Positions 1 to 7,561 of a stretch of DNA of 64,000 bases are shown one piece after another. A program made the translations under genes and the position numbers. This stretch comes from Leptospira venezuelensis (GTDB lineage: Bacteria; Spirochaetota; Leptospiria; Leptospirales; Leptospiraceae), in contig NZ_NETS01000010.1 of the NCBI RefSeq assembly GCF_002150035.1, forward strand, positions 372,001 to 436,000, written 5' to 3'. How positions within the stretch are numbered: position 1 is the first letter of the stretch; each line of letters starts with the position of its first letter. The notes beneath the pieces are model-generated. The model was not told where the DNA came from and ran no database searches. It worked only from the letters and a program-made list of their open reading frames with translations.

Positions 1-158
1 AGAAAATTATCTAGAAAGTATAGTCAAGCTACAGGACAAATTCAGTCACGGTTTATTGTTAATTTTAAGAAAAGTATTTTATATTTTCTTAATTTACTTT
101 CCCCAAATGGGATATGTGATTTTAAGAAATTAGATTTTTGATTAAAAAATTGGAGAAA

Positions 159-194
159 TTGTCCGAGGTAATTCCTACTTCATACCCCGGACAA
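159..194 (-). terminator. Hairpin downstream of the amidohydrolase gene
   Basis: A 12-nt stem (TTGTCCGAGGTA against TACCCCGGACAA, one mismatch) with a 12-nt loop lies 14 nt beyond the stop codon of the minus-strand amidohydrolase. On the minus strand it is followed by AATTTCTCC and a run of Ts, so it fits a weak intrinsic terminator. The T tract is not immediately adjacent, so this is tentative. Confidence 0.4.
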
Positions 195-207
195 AAAGTC
201 GAAAACG

Positions 208-2007
208 TTAAGCCACCGAACCTACAGCTTCTCTTTTTTGGGTTTTCGCAGAAGAGTATAGATAATCTTTTTCTTTATAAGCCATGAACCTTCCGAAGCC
301 GCTTTTTTTACCGATCTCAGGAAGAACGATCCCGTTCTCAACTGCAACCTTTCCATTGATTAACACTGCACGAATTGCCTCTTCGTTTCTGCGAACTAAA
401 CGAACCATTCCGCCGAATTCAGGCATCGGGGTTTCTTGGATGGTTTCCACTTTTTCATTTAATCCGTTTGGATTTAAAAGAACGAGATCTGCTTGGGCAC
501 CAACTTTAAGTTTGCCTGTGTCCAGACCAAACCAATCTGCAATTTCTCCTGTAACTCGCCAGACTGCTTTTTCTGCAGAAAGGAAAGGTTTCCCTTCCAG
601 TTCAGCATCTCTGACTAATTTCAAAAAACGTAATGGAAAATTATAATGCGCCATACCTCTCAAGTGAGCGCCCGCATCAGAAAATCCGATCAACACATCG
701 GGATGACTGACTATATACTTTAAAGGTCCCTTGCGATCATTCCCGATCACAGTATACCAACGGATCTCGTTTCCATATTCCGCGCAAAGATCCAAAAATG
801 TTTCGACCACATGTTGTTTTCTTTCTTTCGCTAACTCGGAAAAAGATCTACCAACTAACTTTTGGTCAGGACATTCTACAATCTTGGATTCGTTGAAATC
901 TCTATGAAATACTCTAGGCAAAAACCAATTCGTCCATTGTCTTCGGAACCATTTTCGATATCCTTTATCCATTAGAAGTTTCCTTCTTTCAGCGAGGTCT
1001 GCTAAATGAATGGCTGCAGTTCCTGCTCCGAATTCCTCGAAAACCACGACATCTACCCCATCTGCATAAAGATCAAATACCGCAGGAACAGCCTGTAAGC
1101 GGACATCTCCTTTAAAGATGGTATTCACAATTCTTGTTAGAAACGCCACCAACTTGTAAATGGAACGATTGGATCTCGGGTCCATGAGAGAAATGATTGT
1201 TGTTTTCATTTTTTTTCTGAAAATTCCCATACTTTCTTTAAAGAAAAGTAATACATTGTATTTGGTAGATACGTTCGGTACTCCTTGGAAAATCCTATTT
1301 TCTCTCCTAACGATCTTATTCAGCCTGCTGATCTCAGACCATTTAGCAAATGTAGAAGGAAGAGGTTTACTTCTAAAACGGCTGCCATCCATTTTATCCC
1401 AAGTAAGCGTATTGATAGAAAGTCCTAAATATCCGTAATCAATCGCTTCTTGCAGAAGTTTTTCCATTTTGATCATTTCTTCTTCAGTTGGTTTCACTCC
1501 ATAAGAAAGAGATCTCTCTAATCCCATAGAGTAAGCTCTGATCGCTGAATGTCCCAGGAATGTAGAAACATTCGGACCTAACGGAAGTGAATTCAAATGA
1601 TCCGCATATTCTTTCATCGAATTCCAAGTTTTATTTTTTTGCAATAAAGGAAGGACCTGTTCTCTAGGAATTGCTTCTACCCTACTGAACATATCCGCTA
1701 GATCCTCAGGTGATCCTATACAAAGACTAAGAGAACAACTTCCCATTGTAATGGTAGTTACTCCATGCATAACGGACTCTTTAAGCCCTGGAGAAGCTTC
1801 CACCTCTGCATCATAATGTGTATGAAAATCTATAAATCCTGGAGTGACCCAAAGTCCTTTCGCATCGTATGTTTTTGTTGCATTACCAGAAATAGATTTA
1901 GAAATCTCTACAATCTTTCCATCAAGAACCGCTACGTCTCCAATAAAGGATTCGTTTCCCTCTCCATCAAATATTCTTCCGTTTTTAATAAGAACATCGT
2001 ACTTCAT
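208..2007 (-). CDS. N-acyl-D-amino-acid deacylase-like amidohydrolase
   Basis: Metal-dependent hydrolase of the amidohydrolase superfamily, closest in layout to D-aminoacylases, which release free D-amino acids from N-acylated forms in the cytoplasm. Seen: the N-terminal beta-sandwich strand, then the metal motif H62-T-H64-Y-D66 after PGFID, a Cys at residue 91 in MGSCSLS (the position of the Cys metal ligand in D-aminoacylases), and the late SDAGAH motif with the catalytic/metal Asp at residue 444. The length (599 aa) is somewhat above the usual 480-580 aa, mainly through a basic, aromatic-rich insertion around residues 230-290. The ATG start has GAGGAA just upstream. It is monocistronic and transcribed away from the lipase gene; a palindrome lies about 95 nt upstream. 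The family is certain, the substrate is not: dihydroorotase- or hydantoinase-like relatives share these motifs. Confidence 0.8.
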   Translation of the reverse strand: MKYDVLIKNGRIFDGEGNESFIGDVAVLDGKIVEISKSISGNATKTYDAKGLWVTPGFIDFHTHYDAEVEASPGLKESVMHGVTTITMGSCSLSLCIGSPEDLADMFSRVEAIPREQVLPLLQKNKTWNSMKEYADHLNSLPLGPNVSTFLGHSAIRAYSMGLERSLSYGVKPTEEEMIKMEKLLQEAIDYGYLGLSINTLTWDKMDGSRFRSKPLPSTFAKWSEISRLNKIVRRENRIFQGVPNVSTKYNVLLFFKESMGIFRKKMKTTIISLMDPRSNRSIYKLVAFLTRIVNTIFKGDVRLQAVPAVFDLYADGVDVVVFEEFGAGTAAIHLADLAERRKLLMDKGYRKWFRRQWTNWFLPRVFHRDFNESKIVECPDQKLVGRSFSELAKERKQHVVETFLDLCAEYGNEIRWYTVIGNDRKGPLKYIVSHPDVLIGFSDAGAHLRGMAHYNFPLRFLKLVRDAELEGKPFLSAEKAVWRVTGEIADWFGLDTGKLKVGAQADLVLLNPNGLNEKVETIQETPMPEFGGMVRLVRRNEEAIRAVLINGKVAVENGIVLPEIGKKSGFGRFMAYKEKDYLYSSAKTQKREAVGSVA

Positions 2008-2691
2008 ATGATTCCTCTTCTCTATTTTATCTCTTAGAGCTTCGTTACGAAAATGTATAATAATCCATAGTCAATCTTTTTCAATTTTTTTGAATATAGA
2101 TGAACAATTGTTTACAAAATAGAAAATTTCTTTGATATAAGTTAGTATTGAAAAATTCTTTATAATATCCAGATGGATATGCGAATCTTCGCCTTACACT
2201 CAACAAAGCTTAACAATCCCGATAATTGATTAAAGTATTCTTCCCCTAACCTCATCTCACCAAAGTAGAACAAGATCTATTTTCTCTCCGTCTTAGTCCT
2301 GCACGTATGCACAATCTCGGGCTTTTTATTCAGAGGTTCGCAGGAATGTCAGAAAATAATTTCCAAACGAGTGGTCCTTCTTTCGGAAAAACGTTAGTCA
2401 GCCTTGGAAATTTGAATTTTTCTTCGTGAAGTCTCCCTCACCCTACCTATCCCTAAAGGAATATTTATAAAAAACCGACCGTTATAAAAAGAAATTAGTT
2501 CTATATCAAACGTTATTTTATCATCACTTTTTTCGAACGTTTTATCTTGACAGCTTTGCCTCTGGATTTAATCTTCAAAAGCTCGGTTTTGTACCGAGTG
2601 ATACAGATAAAAAAGCGAACAAGTTAAAACTAAGCGAATCTCAATCTGAGACCATATAGACAGCAAGAGAATAGTGAAGAGGTAAACTCAA
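2008..2691. other. 684-nt divergent intergenic region
   Basis: This carries the promoters of the minus-strand amidohydrolase and the plus-strand lipase. Seen: an AACAATTGTT palindrome at 2103-2112; TTCGAACGTTTTA at 2532-2544; a TTGACA hexamer at 2547-2552 without a good -10 partner; and a hairpin CTCGG/CCGAG at 2582-2598 that would sit in the lipase leader. A 27-codon reading frame starts at 2346 (MSENNFQTSGPSFGKTLVSL then GNLNFSS), but nothing supports it as a gene. No RNA gene recognised. Confidence 0.5.
2103..2112. promoter_or_regulatory. AACAATTGTT palindrome upstream of the amidohydrolase
   Basis: A perfect 10-nt palindrome within GAACAATTGTTTAC, about 95 nt upstream of the amidohydrolase start. 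Nearly the same 14-mer (GAACAATTGTTAAC) occurs in the fatty acid synthase promoter region at 28408-28421. Inferred to be an operator for a dimeric regulator; the protein that binds it is unknown. Confidence 0.4.
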
Positions 2692-3615
2692 ATGCGTAAA
2701 TTAGGATTAGCGGTATTACTCCTATTTTTGTGTAGCGGCACGTTGTTCGCTTCAGGGGGAGGATCTTCCTCCAAACCATTGGCTGGATCGTATCCAATCA
2801 TTCTTTCCCACGGACTTTTCGGTTGGGGAACTGATTCATCCGGCATCATCAGCATCGTTAACTATTGGGGCGGAATGGATTCCTATCTGACATCCCAAGG
2901 TGCAACAGTATATGCTCCTACAAAAACTGCGGCTCAATCAAATGAGACTCGTGGTGTTCAGCTAAAAGACAAGGTTCTTGTTTATATGGCTGCAAACGGA
3001 TTCAGCAAAGTGCATATTCTTGGCCACTCTCAAGGTGGATTGGATAGCCGTTATGCTATCTCCAACTTAGGACTTTCTTCTAAAGTTTCTACTTTAACTA
3101 CTTTGAACACTCCTCACAGAGGATCCCCAATCGCTGATATCGTTACTACTGTTCTTCCTGATTGGATCAAACCTTTCGTTAGCAGTGTCTTAGGTGTTGT
3201 AGTTAAATTAGTATATGGTGGCGGAAACCAAGACGCTCTTGCAGCACTCGGTTCCTTAACTACCAGCGGAACTGCGGCTTTCAATACCCGTACCCCTGAT
3301 GCTTCTTCTGTTAAGTATTTCTCTTACGGATCTTACATCACTATTCCTGACCTAATCCAACACCCTTTAATGGGAATTATCCAACCTGCATGTGTTGCAG
3401 GAGGATTGTTCAACGGACAAGGTGGAACTTGCGACGGACTCGTTCCTTATACTTCTTTGAAATGGGGAACCTTCAAAGGTGGACCTGATTACGGACTTCT
3501 TGTAACTGGTGTGGACCATATCCAAGCTTCCAATACCTTGGGTTCCGGAAAACCTTGGTTTGACGTGGAAGGTTACTTCCTGAAAATGGCTTCTAACGCG
3601 AAATCTAATCAGTAA
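2692..3615 (+). CDS. Secreted triacylglycerol lipase (family I type)
   Basis: Alpha/beta-hydrolase of the Pseudomonas/Burkholderia family I lipases, which hydrolyse long-chain triglycerides outside the cytoplasm. Seen: a Sec signal peptide (MRKLGLAVLLLFLCSGTLFA, cleaved near residue 20); the oxyanion-hole strand PIILSHGLFGWG; the nucleophile elbow GHSQGG with Ser113; an acid residue in CDGLVP; and the catalytic His in GVDHIQ. Two cysteines flank the acid residue (PAC...GTCDG), matching the single disulfide of this family. 307 aa is the usual length. Most family I.1/I.2 lipases need a membrane foldase encoded next door; none is present here. A strong terminator follows, so the gene is monocistronic. 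The long leader carries a small hairpin. It could release fatty acids for uptake, which suits an organism living on lipids (inference). Confidence 0.88.
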   Translation: MRKLGLAVLLLFLCSGTLFASGGGSSSKPLAGSYPIILSHGLFGWGTDSSGIISIVNYWGGMDSYLTSQGATVYAPTKTAAQSNETRGVQLKDKVLVYMAANGFSKVHILGHSQGGLDSRYAISNLGLSSKVSTLTTLNTPHRGSPIADIVTTVLPDWIKPFVSSVLGVVVKLVYGGGNQDALAALGSLTTSGTAAFNTRTPDASSVKYFSYGSYITIPDLIQHPLMGIIQPACVAGGLFNGQGGTCDGLVPYTSLKWGTFKGGPDYGLLVTGVDHIQASNTLGSGKPWFDVEGYFLKMASNAKSNQ

Positions 3616-3633
3616 TTTCGAACGTTGAGTCTG

Positions 3634-3664
3634 AAAAAAGCCGGGGTTATCTCCGGCTTTTTTT
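3634..3664 (+). terminator. Rho-independent terminator of the lipase gene
   Basis: GCCGGGG, a short loop and CTCCGGC are flanked by six As and seven Ts, starting 19 nt after the lipase stop codon. The symmetrical A and T tracts could also act in the other direction, but no minus-strand gene ends here. Confidence 0.9.
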
Positions 3665-3736
3665 ATGCCCAAATCTAAGAGTAGAATACCGATTTTATAC
3701 TTGGTATTTTTCTAATATTCTTCATTCTTTCCGCTT

Positions 3737-4774
3737 ATGAGTTTTTCCCCGAAATTTGCAATCTTGGGTTCCGGAAGTATAGGAACATATATCGGAGCTT
3801 ACTTGGTAAAAGCAGGGTATCCTGTAGTATTTGTAGGTAGGGAAAGATTAAAACAAGAGATTCAATTATTCGGATTAGGGATCAGCGACTATAGAGGGAA
3901 TTCCTTCACACTCGCCCCAAGCCAAGTTCGGTATGTTACCGATATAAAAGAAGCAAAGGACTCGAATGTATTTCTGATCACAGTCAAAAGTAAAGATACA
4001 ATAGAAGCAGGAAAATCCATCCGTTCTCTTTTTTCGCCTGAAGAATTATCCAAAATTATCGTTTTGAGCTTTCAGAATGGGGTTCGAAATTCAAAAGAAT
4101 TAGCTTCCGTATTGCCAGAGTTAAACGATCGAAACTTACCGGGCATGGTCCCTTTCAATGTTGTGGCGAAAGGAAAGGGACAATTCCATCAAGGAACAAG
4201 CGGTGAACTTGTAATCAAATCAAATGAATTTGGGAACAAGATCCATTCTTGCCTTAGAAAAGCAGGATTATCTTCTATCGTTCATAAAAACATGGAAGGT
4301 ATTCTTTGGGGAAAACTTCTTTTCAATTTAAATAATAGCTTAAACGCACTCGCTGGCGTTCCTCTTAGAGAAGAATTATCTCAAAGAACATACAGAAAAA
4401 TTTTAGCTTCTATGATCTTAGAAGGTTTGGAAATACTTAAACTTTCCGGGATCCAACCTGCAAGCGCGGGCAAGATGATCCCTTGGCTTGCTCCAATCAT
4501 TTTGGGCTTGCCGGACTTTCTATTTTTCAGAGTAGCCTCTTCTATGGTCAAAATTGATCCCGAAGCAAGATCTTCTATGTGGGAAGACTTACATCATGGA
4601 AGAAAGACAGAAATTTCTTATTTGAATGGAGAGATAATCAGTTTAGCAGATGAGATCGGTCATAAGGCACCGATCAATCGTAAAATCGCTTCCTTAATCA
4701 CAGAAGCAGAAAGCGGTTCCGGCAAATCTAAGTACGATGCGGAGACGCTTTCTGATCTTTTAGGAATTGTTTAG
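3737..4774 (+). CDS. panE: 2-dehydropantoate 2-reductase (ketopantoate reductase family)
   Basis: NADPH-dependent reductase that makes pantoate for vitamin B5 and so for coenzyme A and the phosphopantetheine arm of acyl carrier proteins. Seen: an N-terminal Rossmann fold with ILGSGSIGTYIGAYL (GxGxxG), QNGV at about residue 117, and the family signature WGKLLFNLNNSLNAL, whose Lys is the expected catalytic base, before the helical C-terminal dimer domain. 345 aa is slightly long (usually 290-320). The start has no clear Shine-Dalgarno sequence. The 3' end overlaps the convergent DUF2167 gene by 4 nt. Paralogues of the ApbA/PanE family act on other 2-keto acids, so the exact substrate is not proven by sequence alone. 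Confidence 0.78.
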   Translation: MSFSPKFAILGSGSIGTYIGAYLVKAGYPVVFVGRERLKQEIQLFGLGISDYRGNSFTLAPSQVRYVTDIKEAKDSNVFLITVKSKDTIEAGKSIRSLFSPEELSKIIVLSFQNGVRNSKELASVLPELNDRNLPGMVPFNVVAKGKGQFHQGTSGELVIKSNEFGNKIHSCLRKAGLSSIVHKNMEGILWGKLLFNLNNSLNALAGVPLREELSQRTYRKILASMILEGLEILKLSGIQPASAGKMIPWLAPIILGLPDFLFFRVASSMVKIDPEARSSMWEDLHHGRKTEISYLNGEIISLADEIGHKAPINRKIASLITEAESGSGKSKYDAETLSDLLGIV

Positions 4775-5703
4775 GTTTCTTTATCGGAAGATCCTGCAGC
4801 TGTATCTTCTTGCTTTCCTTTTCCAAAAACAAATCTTCTAACTGCATAGAATAAACCGATCACAGCTGGGATCAGTAATTTTGCTCCTTTTAATAAGAAG
4901 CCACCGATCACTGCGAACAATCCAGCTTTTTTCAAAAGCCCGCCAGCGATCAAGCCACCAATTCCATACGCTGCTAAGCTGTCTATTTTAGAATCGTAAT
5001 CTGCGTAACGGTTGCCTTCTGAGAATTCCACACTCTTTAGAATTCTTCCTACATCTCCTTCTACTCTTTTCAGAACAGAAATGTCTCCGAGCACATTAAG
5101 TAGAAGATAACCATTTCTCCCTAAAACTCGAATATTATAATTGAGAGTGTTAGTTTCAGTTCCTTCGAATTTATATTCTTTTGCCCAATGTAATTTTTTT
5201 GCTGCAGAATCATAGTAAGGAGCAGAAGCCCAACCGACTAATTCTAATCCAGAGTAGCCGTCTTTTTTTCTTTGCTCGCTTTCTTCTTTAGAAGCTTCTT
5301 GCAGTTCTGATAATAATTCGTCGTATTTAATCTCTTTGGAATCCTCATCATCTACGTGACCTTCTTCCACATAATCAATGGTGATCGCATATGATCCTAG
5401 ATCTAATGGAGTTTCGCTAGCGATAAATAAAATGCCTAGTCCAAGTTCACTGGGAGGATTCCCCCAAACATCTTCTAATACAGTTTTACTATCCTGTGGA
5501 TTTAAATATTTGTAGCCTTTAGGGACCTGGATGTTTGCGATCACCTTTCCATCTTTATTTGCAAGAGGAACCAAGTTAGTTTCATACTTTAAGGACTTAA
5601 TCCATTTCATTAGGTCCGCATCTGTTTCAAATTTTTGAGCGGAAACAGGAAGACTCCATAAGATGGCCATAAAAAAGAAAAAGGCCAAGAATCGACGAAT
5701 CAT
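4771..5703 (-). CDS. DUF2167-family membrane protein
   Basis: Exported membrane protein with the features of the DUF2167 family, whose function is not established. Seen: a signal sequence ending SLPVSAQ near residue 24, an extracytoplasmic middle region with conserved-looking stretches such as VWGNPP, YVEEGHVDDED, GWASAPYYD and KLHWAKEYKFEG, and a glycine-rich C-terminal membrane segment (about residues 245-300) followed by a charged tail. ATGs occur at 5709 and 5703; I take 5703 because GGGAG lies 7 nt upstream of it but abuts the first. It is the last of three minus-strand genes (TPR lipoprotein, DUF2062, DUF2167), 116 nt after DUF2062, and converges with panE. Confidence 0.72.
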   Translation of the reverse strand: MIRRFLAFFFFMAILWSLPVSAQKFETDADLMKWIKSLKYETNLVPLANKDGKVIANIQVPKGYKYLNPQDSKTVLEDVWGNPPSELGLGILFIASETPLDLGSYAITIDYVEEGHVDDEDSKEIKYDELLSELQEASKEESEQRKKDGYSGLELVGWASAPYYDSAAKKLHWAKEYKFEGTETNTLNYNIRVLGRNGYLLLNVLGDISVLKRVEGDVGRILKSVEFSEGNRYADYDSKIDSLAAYGIGGLIAGGLLKKAGLFAVIGGFLLKGAKLLIPAVIGLFYAVRRFVFGKGKQEDTAAGSSDKET

Positions 5704-5825
5704 ATACATTCTCCCGGGTTGAATTCGAGTAACAAATACTATGCTAATCCGAAACGAATTCGGACAACTAATAATGTTTAAATAGGAAAAAATATATTGA
5801 AAAGAACGAATGTTATACGATGAAC

Positions 5826-6434
5826 CTAAGGCGTTTTTGCGGCGAACAATCCCACATCTTTTCTAACGTGTTTTAATTCCCATTCCTGAAGGCTGATACC
5901 TTCTTCTTCCGCCCTTCTGGTTCTATACGAATTTAATAAACGATAGGTAATCGGATATCCAAGCAAAGCCAGAGGAATTCCAAAAGCAAAACCACCTACG
6001 AACATTGGAAGACCCATCTTATCAAATAAGAAAATTGTCCAATGATACAATCCACTGATTAAATCCATAGACTCCGATTCTTTAGAGATGGCTAATAACG
6101 TATCAAAACTAATCTGTTGGAAAGGAATTCCAACTAAAAGTAAAACCTGCTTTCCTATCCAATAGAATAATGAATAAAAAAATGGGAGAGTGACTGGATT
6201 TGTGATCCAAATCATTGCGATCGCAATTGGAAGATAAAAACGGATGCGGAACAACCTAAGAATCAACCAGGTTCCGAGTCCCAAATACATTTGCACTCCA
6301 ACCAATGGAGTCATGGACCATATCAGACCAACCGTTGTCCCTAAACAAACTTCGTGAATAGGAGCATAAGACTCTTGAAAAGGTAAAATGATTTGTTTAT
6401 GGATGATACGCCATATTGTTCTGAGAAAATTCAT
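5826..6434 (-). CDS. DUF2062 integral membrane protein
   Basis: Small integral membrane protein of the DUF2062 family (function unknown; relatives are often fused to or beside glycosyltransferases). Seen: about three to four hydrophobic segments (around residues 28-60, 68-100 and 138-165), with the family-like stretches GTTVGLIWSMTPLVGVQ and NPVTLPFFYSLFYWIGK. 202 aa is close to family length. It starts 11 nt after the stop of the TPR lipoprotein gene and is probably co-transcribed with it. No catalytic motif is visible. Confidence 0.75.
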   Translation of the reverse strand: MNFLRTIWRIIHKQIILPFQESYAPIHEVCLGTTVGLIWSMTPLVGVQMYLGLGTWLILRLFRIRFYLPIAIAMIWITNPVTLPFFYSLFYWIGKQVLLLVGIPFQQISFDTLLAISKESESMDLISGLYHWTIFLFDKMGLPMFVGGFAFGIPLALLGYPITYRLLNSYRTRRAEEEGISLQEWELKHVRKDVGLFAAKTP

Positions 6435-6445
6435 TGGGCCCTGTT

Positions 6446-7231
6446 TTATTTAGAACTGGAAAGTTTGGAATATTGTTCCCAAGATTTTGAGTATTTCTCC
6501 ATTGCAGGGAATAATTCGAAGGCTTTTTTTGCAGACTCACTTGCTGCCTTAGGATTTTTTTCGAAATCGTTTTGTAACTTTGCCAGAAGATAATAGGTTT
6601 CCGCTTTGATAATTAGATCTCTGTATTCAGTTTCTAATCCTTTCTTTAAAGTTTGAATAGAAGCTATCTTGTCTCGATTCAATAGATACACAAAACCAAG
6701 TCCATAATACGCAGATCCTTCTGGTTTTACTTGAATGGATTTATTATACCAATCCATTGCTTCTTCTTTTTCATCTTGAGAAAGAGCCAAATTTCCCAAA
6801 TCGGTAAGTAACATGGAACTGTATTCTTGGTCTTTGGTGGCTTGTGCAATTACTAAGGCTTGTTTATACCTTGTTTCAGCCTTTTCATAACTCTGTTTAT
6901 GTTTTTCGATTTGAGCTAGACCTCTTAGACAATCGATCGAGTTTTTATTTTCCTTTAAACAAAGTTTATATTCCTTCTCCGCAGAAGGATCTTCTTTGCG
7001 TAAATAATGGATCCAACCTCTCAGATAATGGACCTGGTCCATTTTTCCTGTGATCAATGCCTTGTCTTTTGCCTTCTGAACAGATTCCGTTAAATGACCG
7101 GAGTCCAATAAATCTCTGATTTCCAAAATAGATGGCTCGTCCTTCTCCCCTGAACACGCGGAATACAAAGCCAATACGAGTGTAACGCTAGCTAAAATAG
7201 AATACTTTCTAGTAAAATGAAAACGTTTCAT
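6446..7231 (-). CDS. TPR-repeat lipoprotein
   Basis: Probable membrane-anchored lipoprotein with tetratricopeptide repeats, a scaffold for protein-protein contacts at the envelope. Seen: an N-terminal signal with the lipidation Cys at residue 26 (ALYSAC followed by SGEKDE), then roughly four to five TPR helix pairs from residue 60 to 240 (recognisable units around AEKEYKLCLKENKNSIDCLRG, shortened here, and AMDWYNKSIQVKPEGSAYYG). It is the first gene of a three-gene minus-strand operon. Binding partners cannot be told from sequence. Confidence 0.75.
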   Translation of the reverse strand: MKRFHFTRKYSILASVTLVLALYSACSGEKDEPSILEIRDLLDSGHLTESVQKAKDKALITGKMDQVHYLRGWIHYLRKEDPSAEKEYKLCLKENKNSIDCLRGLAQIEKHKQSYEKAETRYKQALVIAQATKDQEYSSMLLTDLGNLALSQDEKEEAMDWYNKSIQVKPEGSAYYGLGFVYLLNRDKIASIQTLKKGLETEYRDLIIKAETYYLLAKLQNDFEKNPKAASESAKKAFELFPAMEKYSKSWEQYSKLSSSK

Positions 7232-7561
7232 ATCTATGATTCGTATCGGCCTTTTTCATGCTCTTCCGGAGGATCAACATGGCAACATGAATTTCAGTTT
7301 TTAAGCGGATTTGCTAAAATACTTCTTTTTTACGAAAAAACGACGGATTGGACGTATAATTCTTCGGTTTTTTTCCTCTAATCATCTTTGAAGTTCCCTG
7401 GCATATTTCAGGGCCGCTTCTTTCGTATTTACGGAATCCAAGCAAAAAGTAGAAGGTCAAATATTCCAGGGTTGAGTTTGGAAATTATTATTTTCCAAAA
7501 TTCTCTCGAATACTCTTGTTAGTCGGAGAAGGATTGACGAGAAAATATAATCCGATGGAGG
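7232..7561. other. Divergent intergenic region with a short coding-like remnant
   Basis: The 330 nt between the TPR lipoprotein (-) and the SpoIIE phosphatase (+) must hold both promoters. On the minus strand at 7382-7456 an open stretch without a start codon ends ...LDSVNTKEAALKYARELQR then stop. It reads like the C-terminal end of a protein and may be a gene remnant. A hairpin CCCTG/CAGGG lies within it. No convincing -35/-10 pair was picked out. Confidence 0.35.

Noticed and set aside
1160..1438. 92-codon plus-strand frame inside the amidohydrolase gene
   Set aside because: Antisense shadow of a clear coding region; no ribosome binding site or family features. The same holds for the many other frames opposite large genes.
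2346..2429. 27-codon peptide MSENNFQTSGPSFGK...
   Set aside because: Ribosome binding signal is too close, no conservation can be judged, and such short frames are expected by chance.
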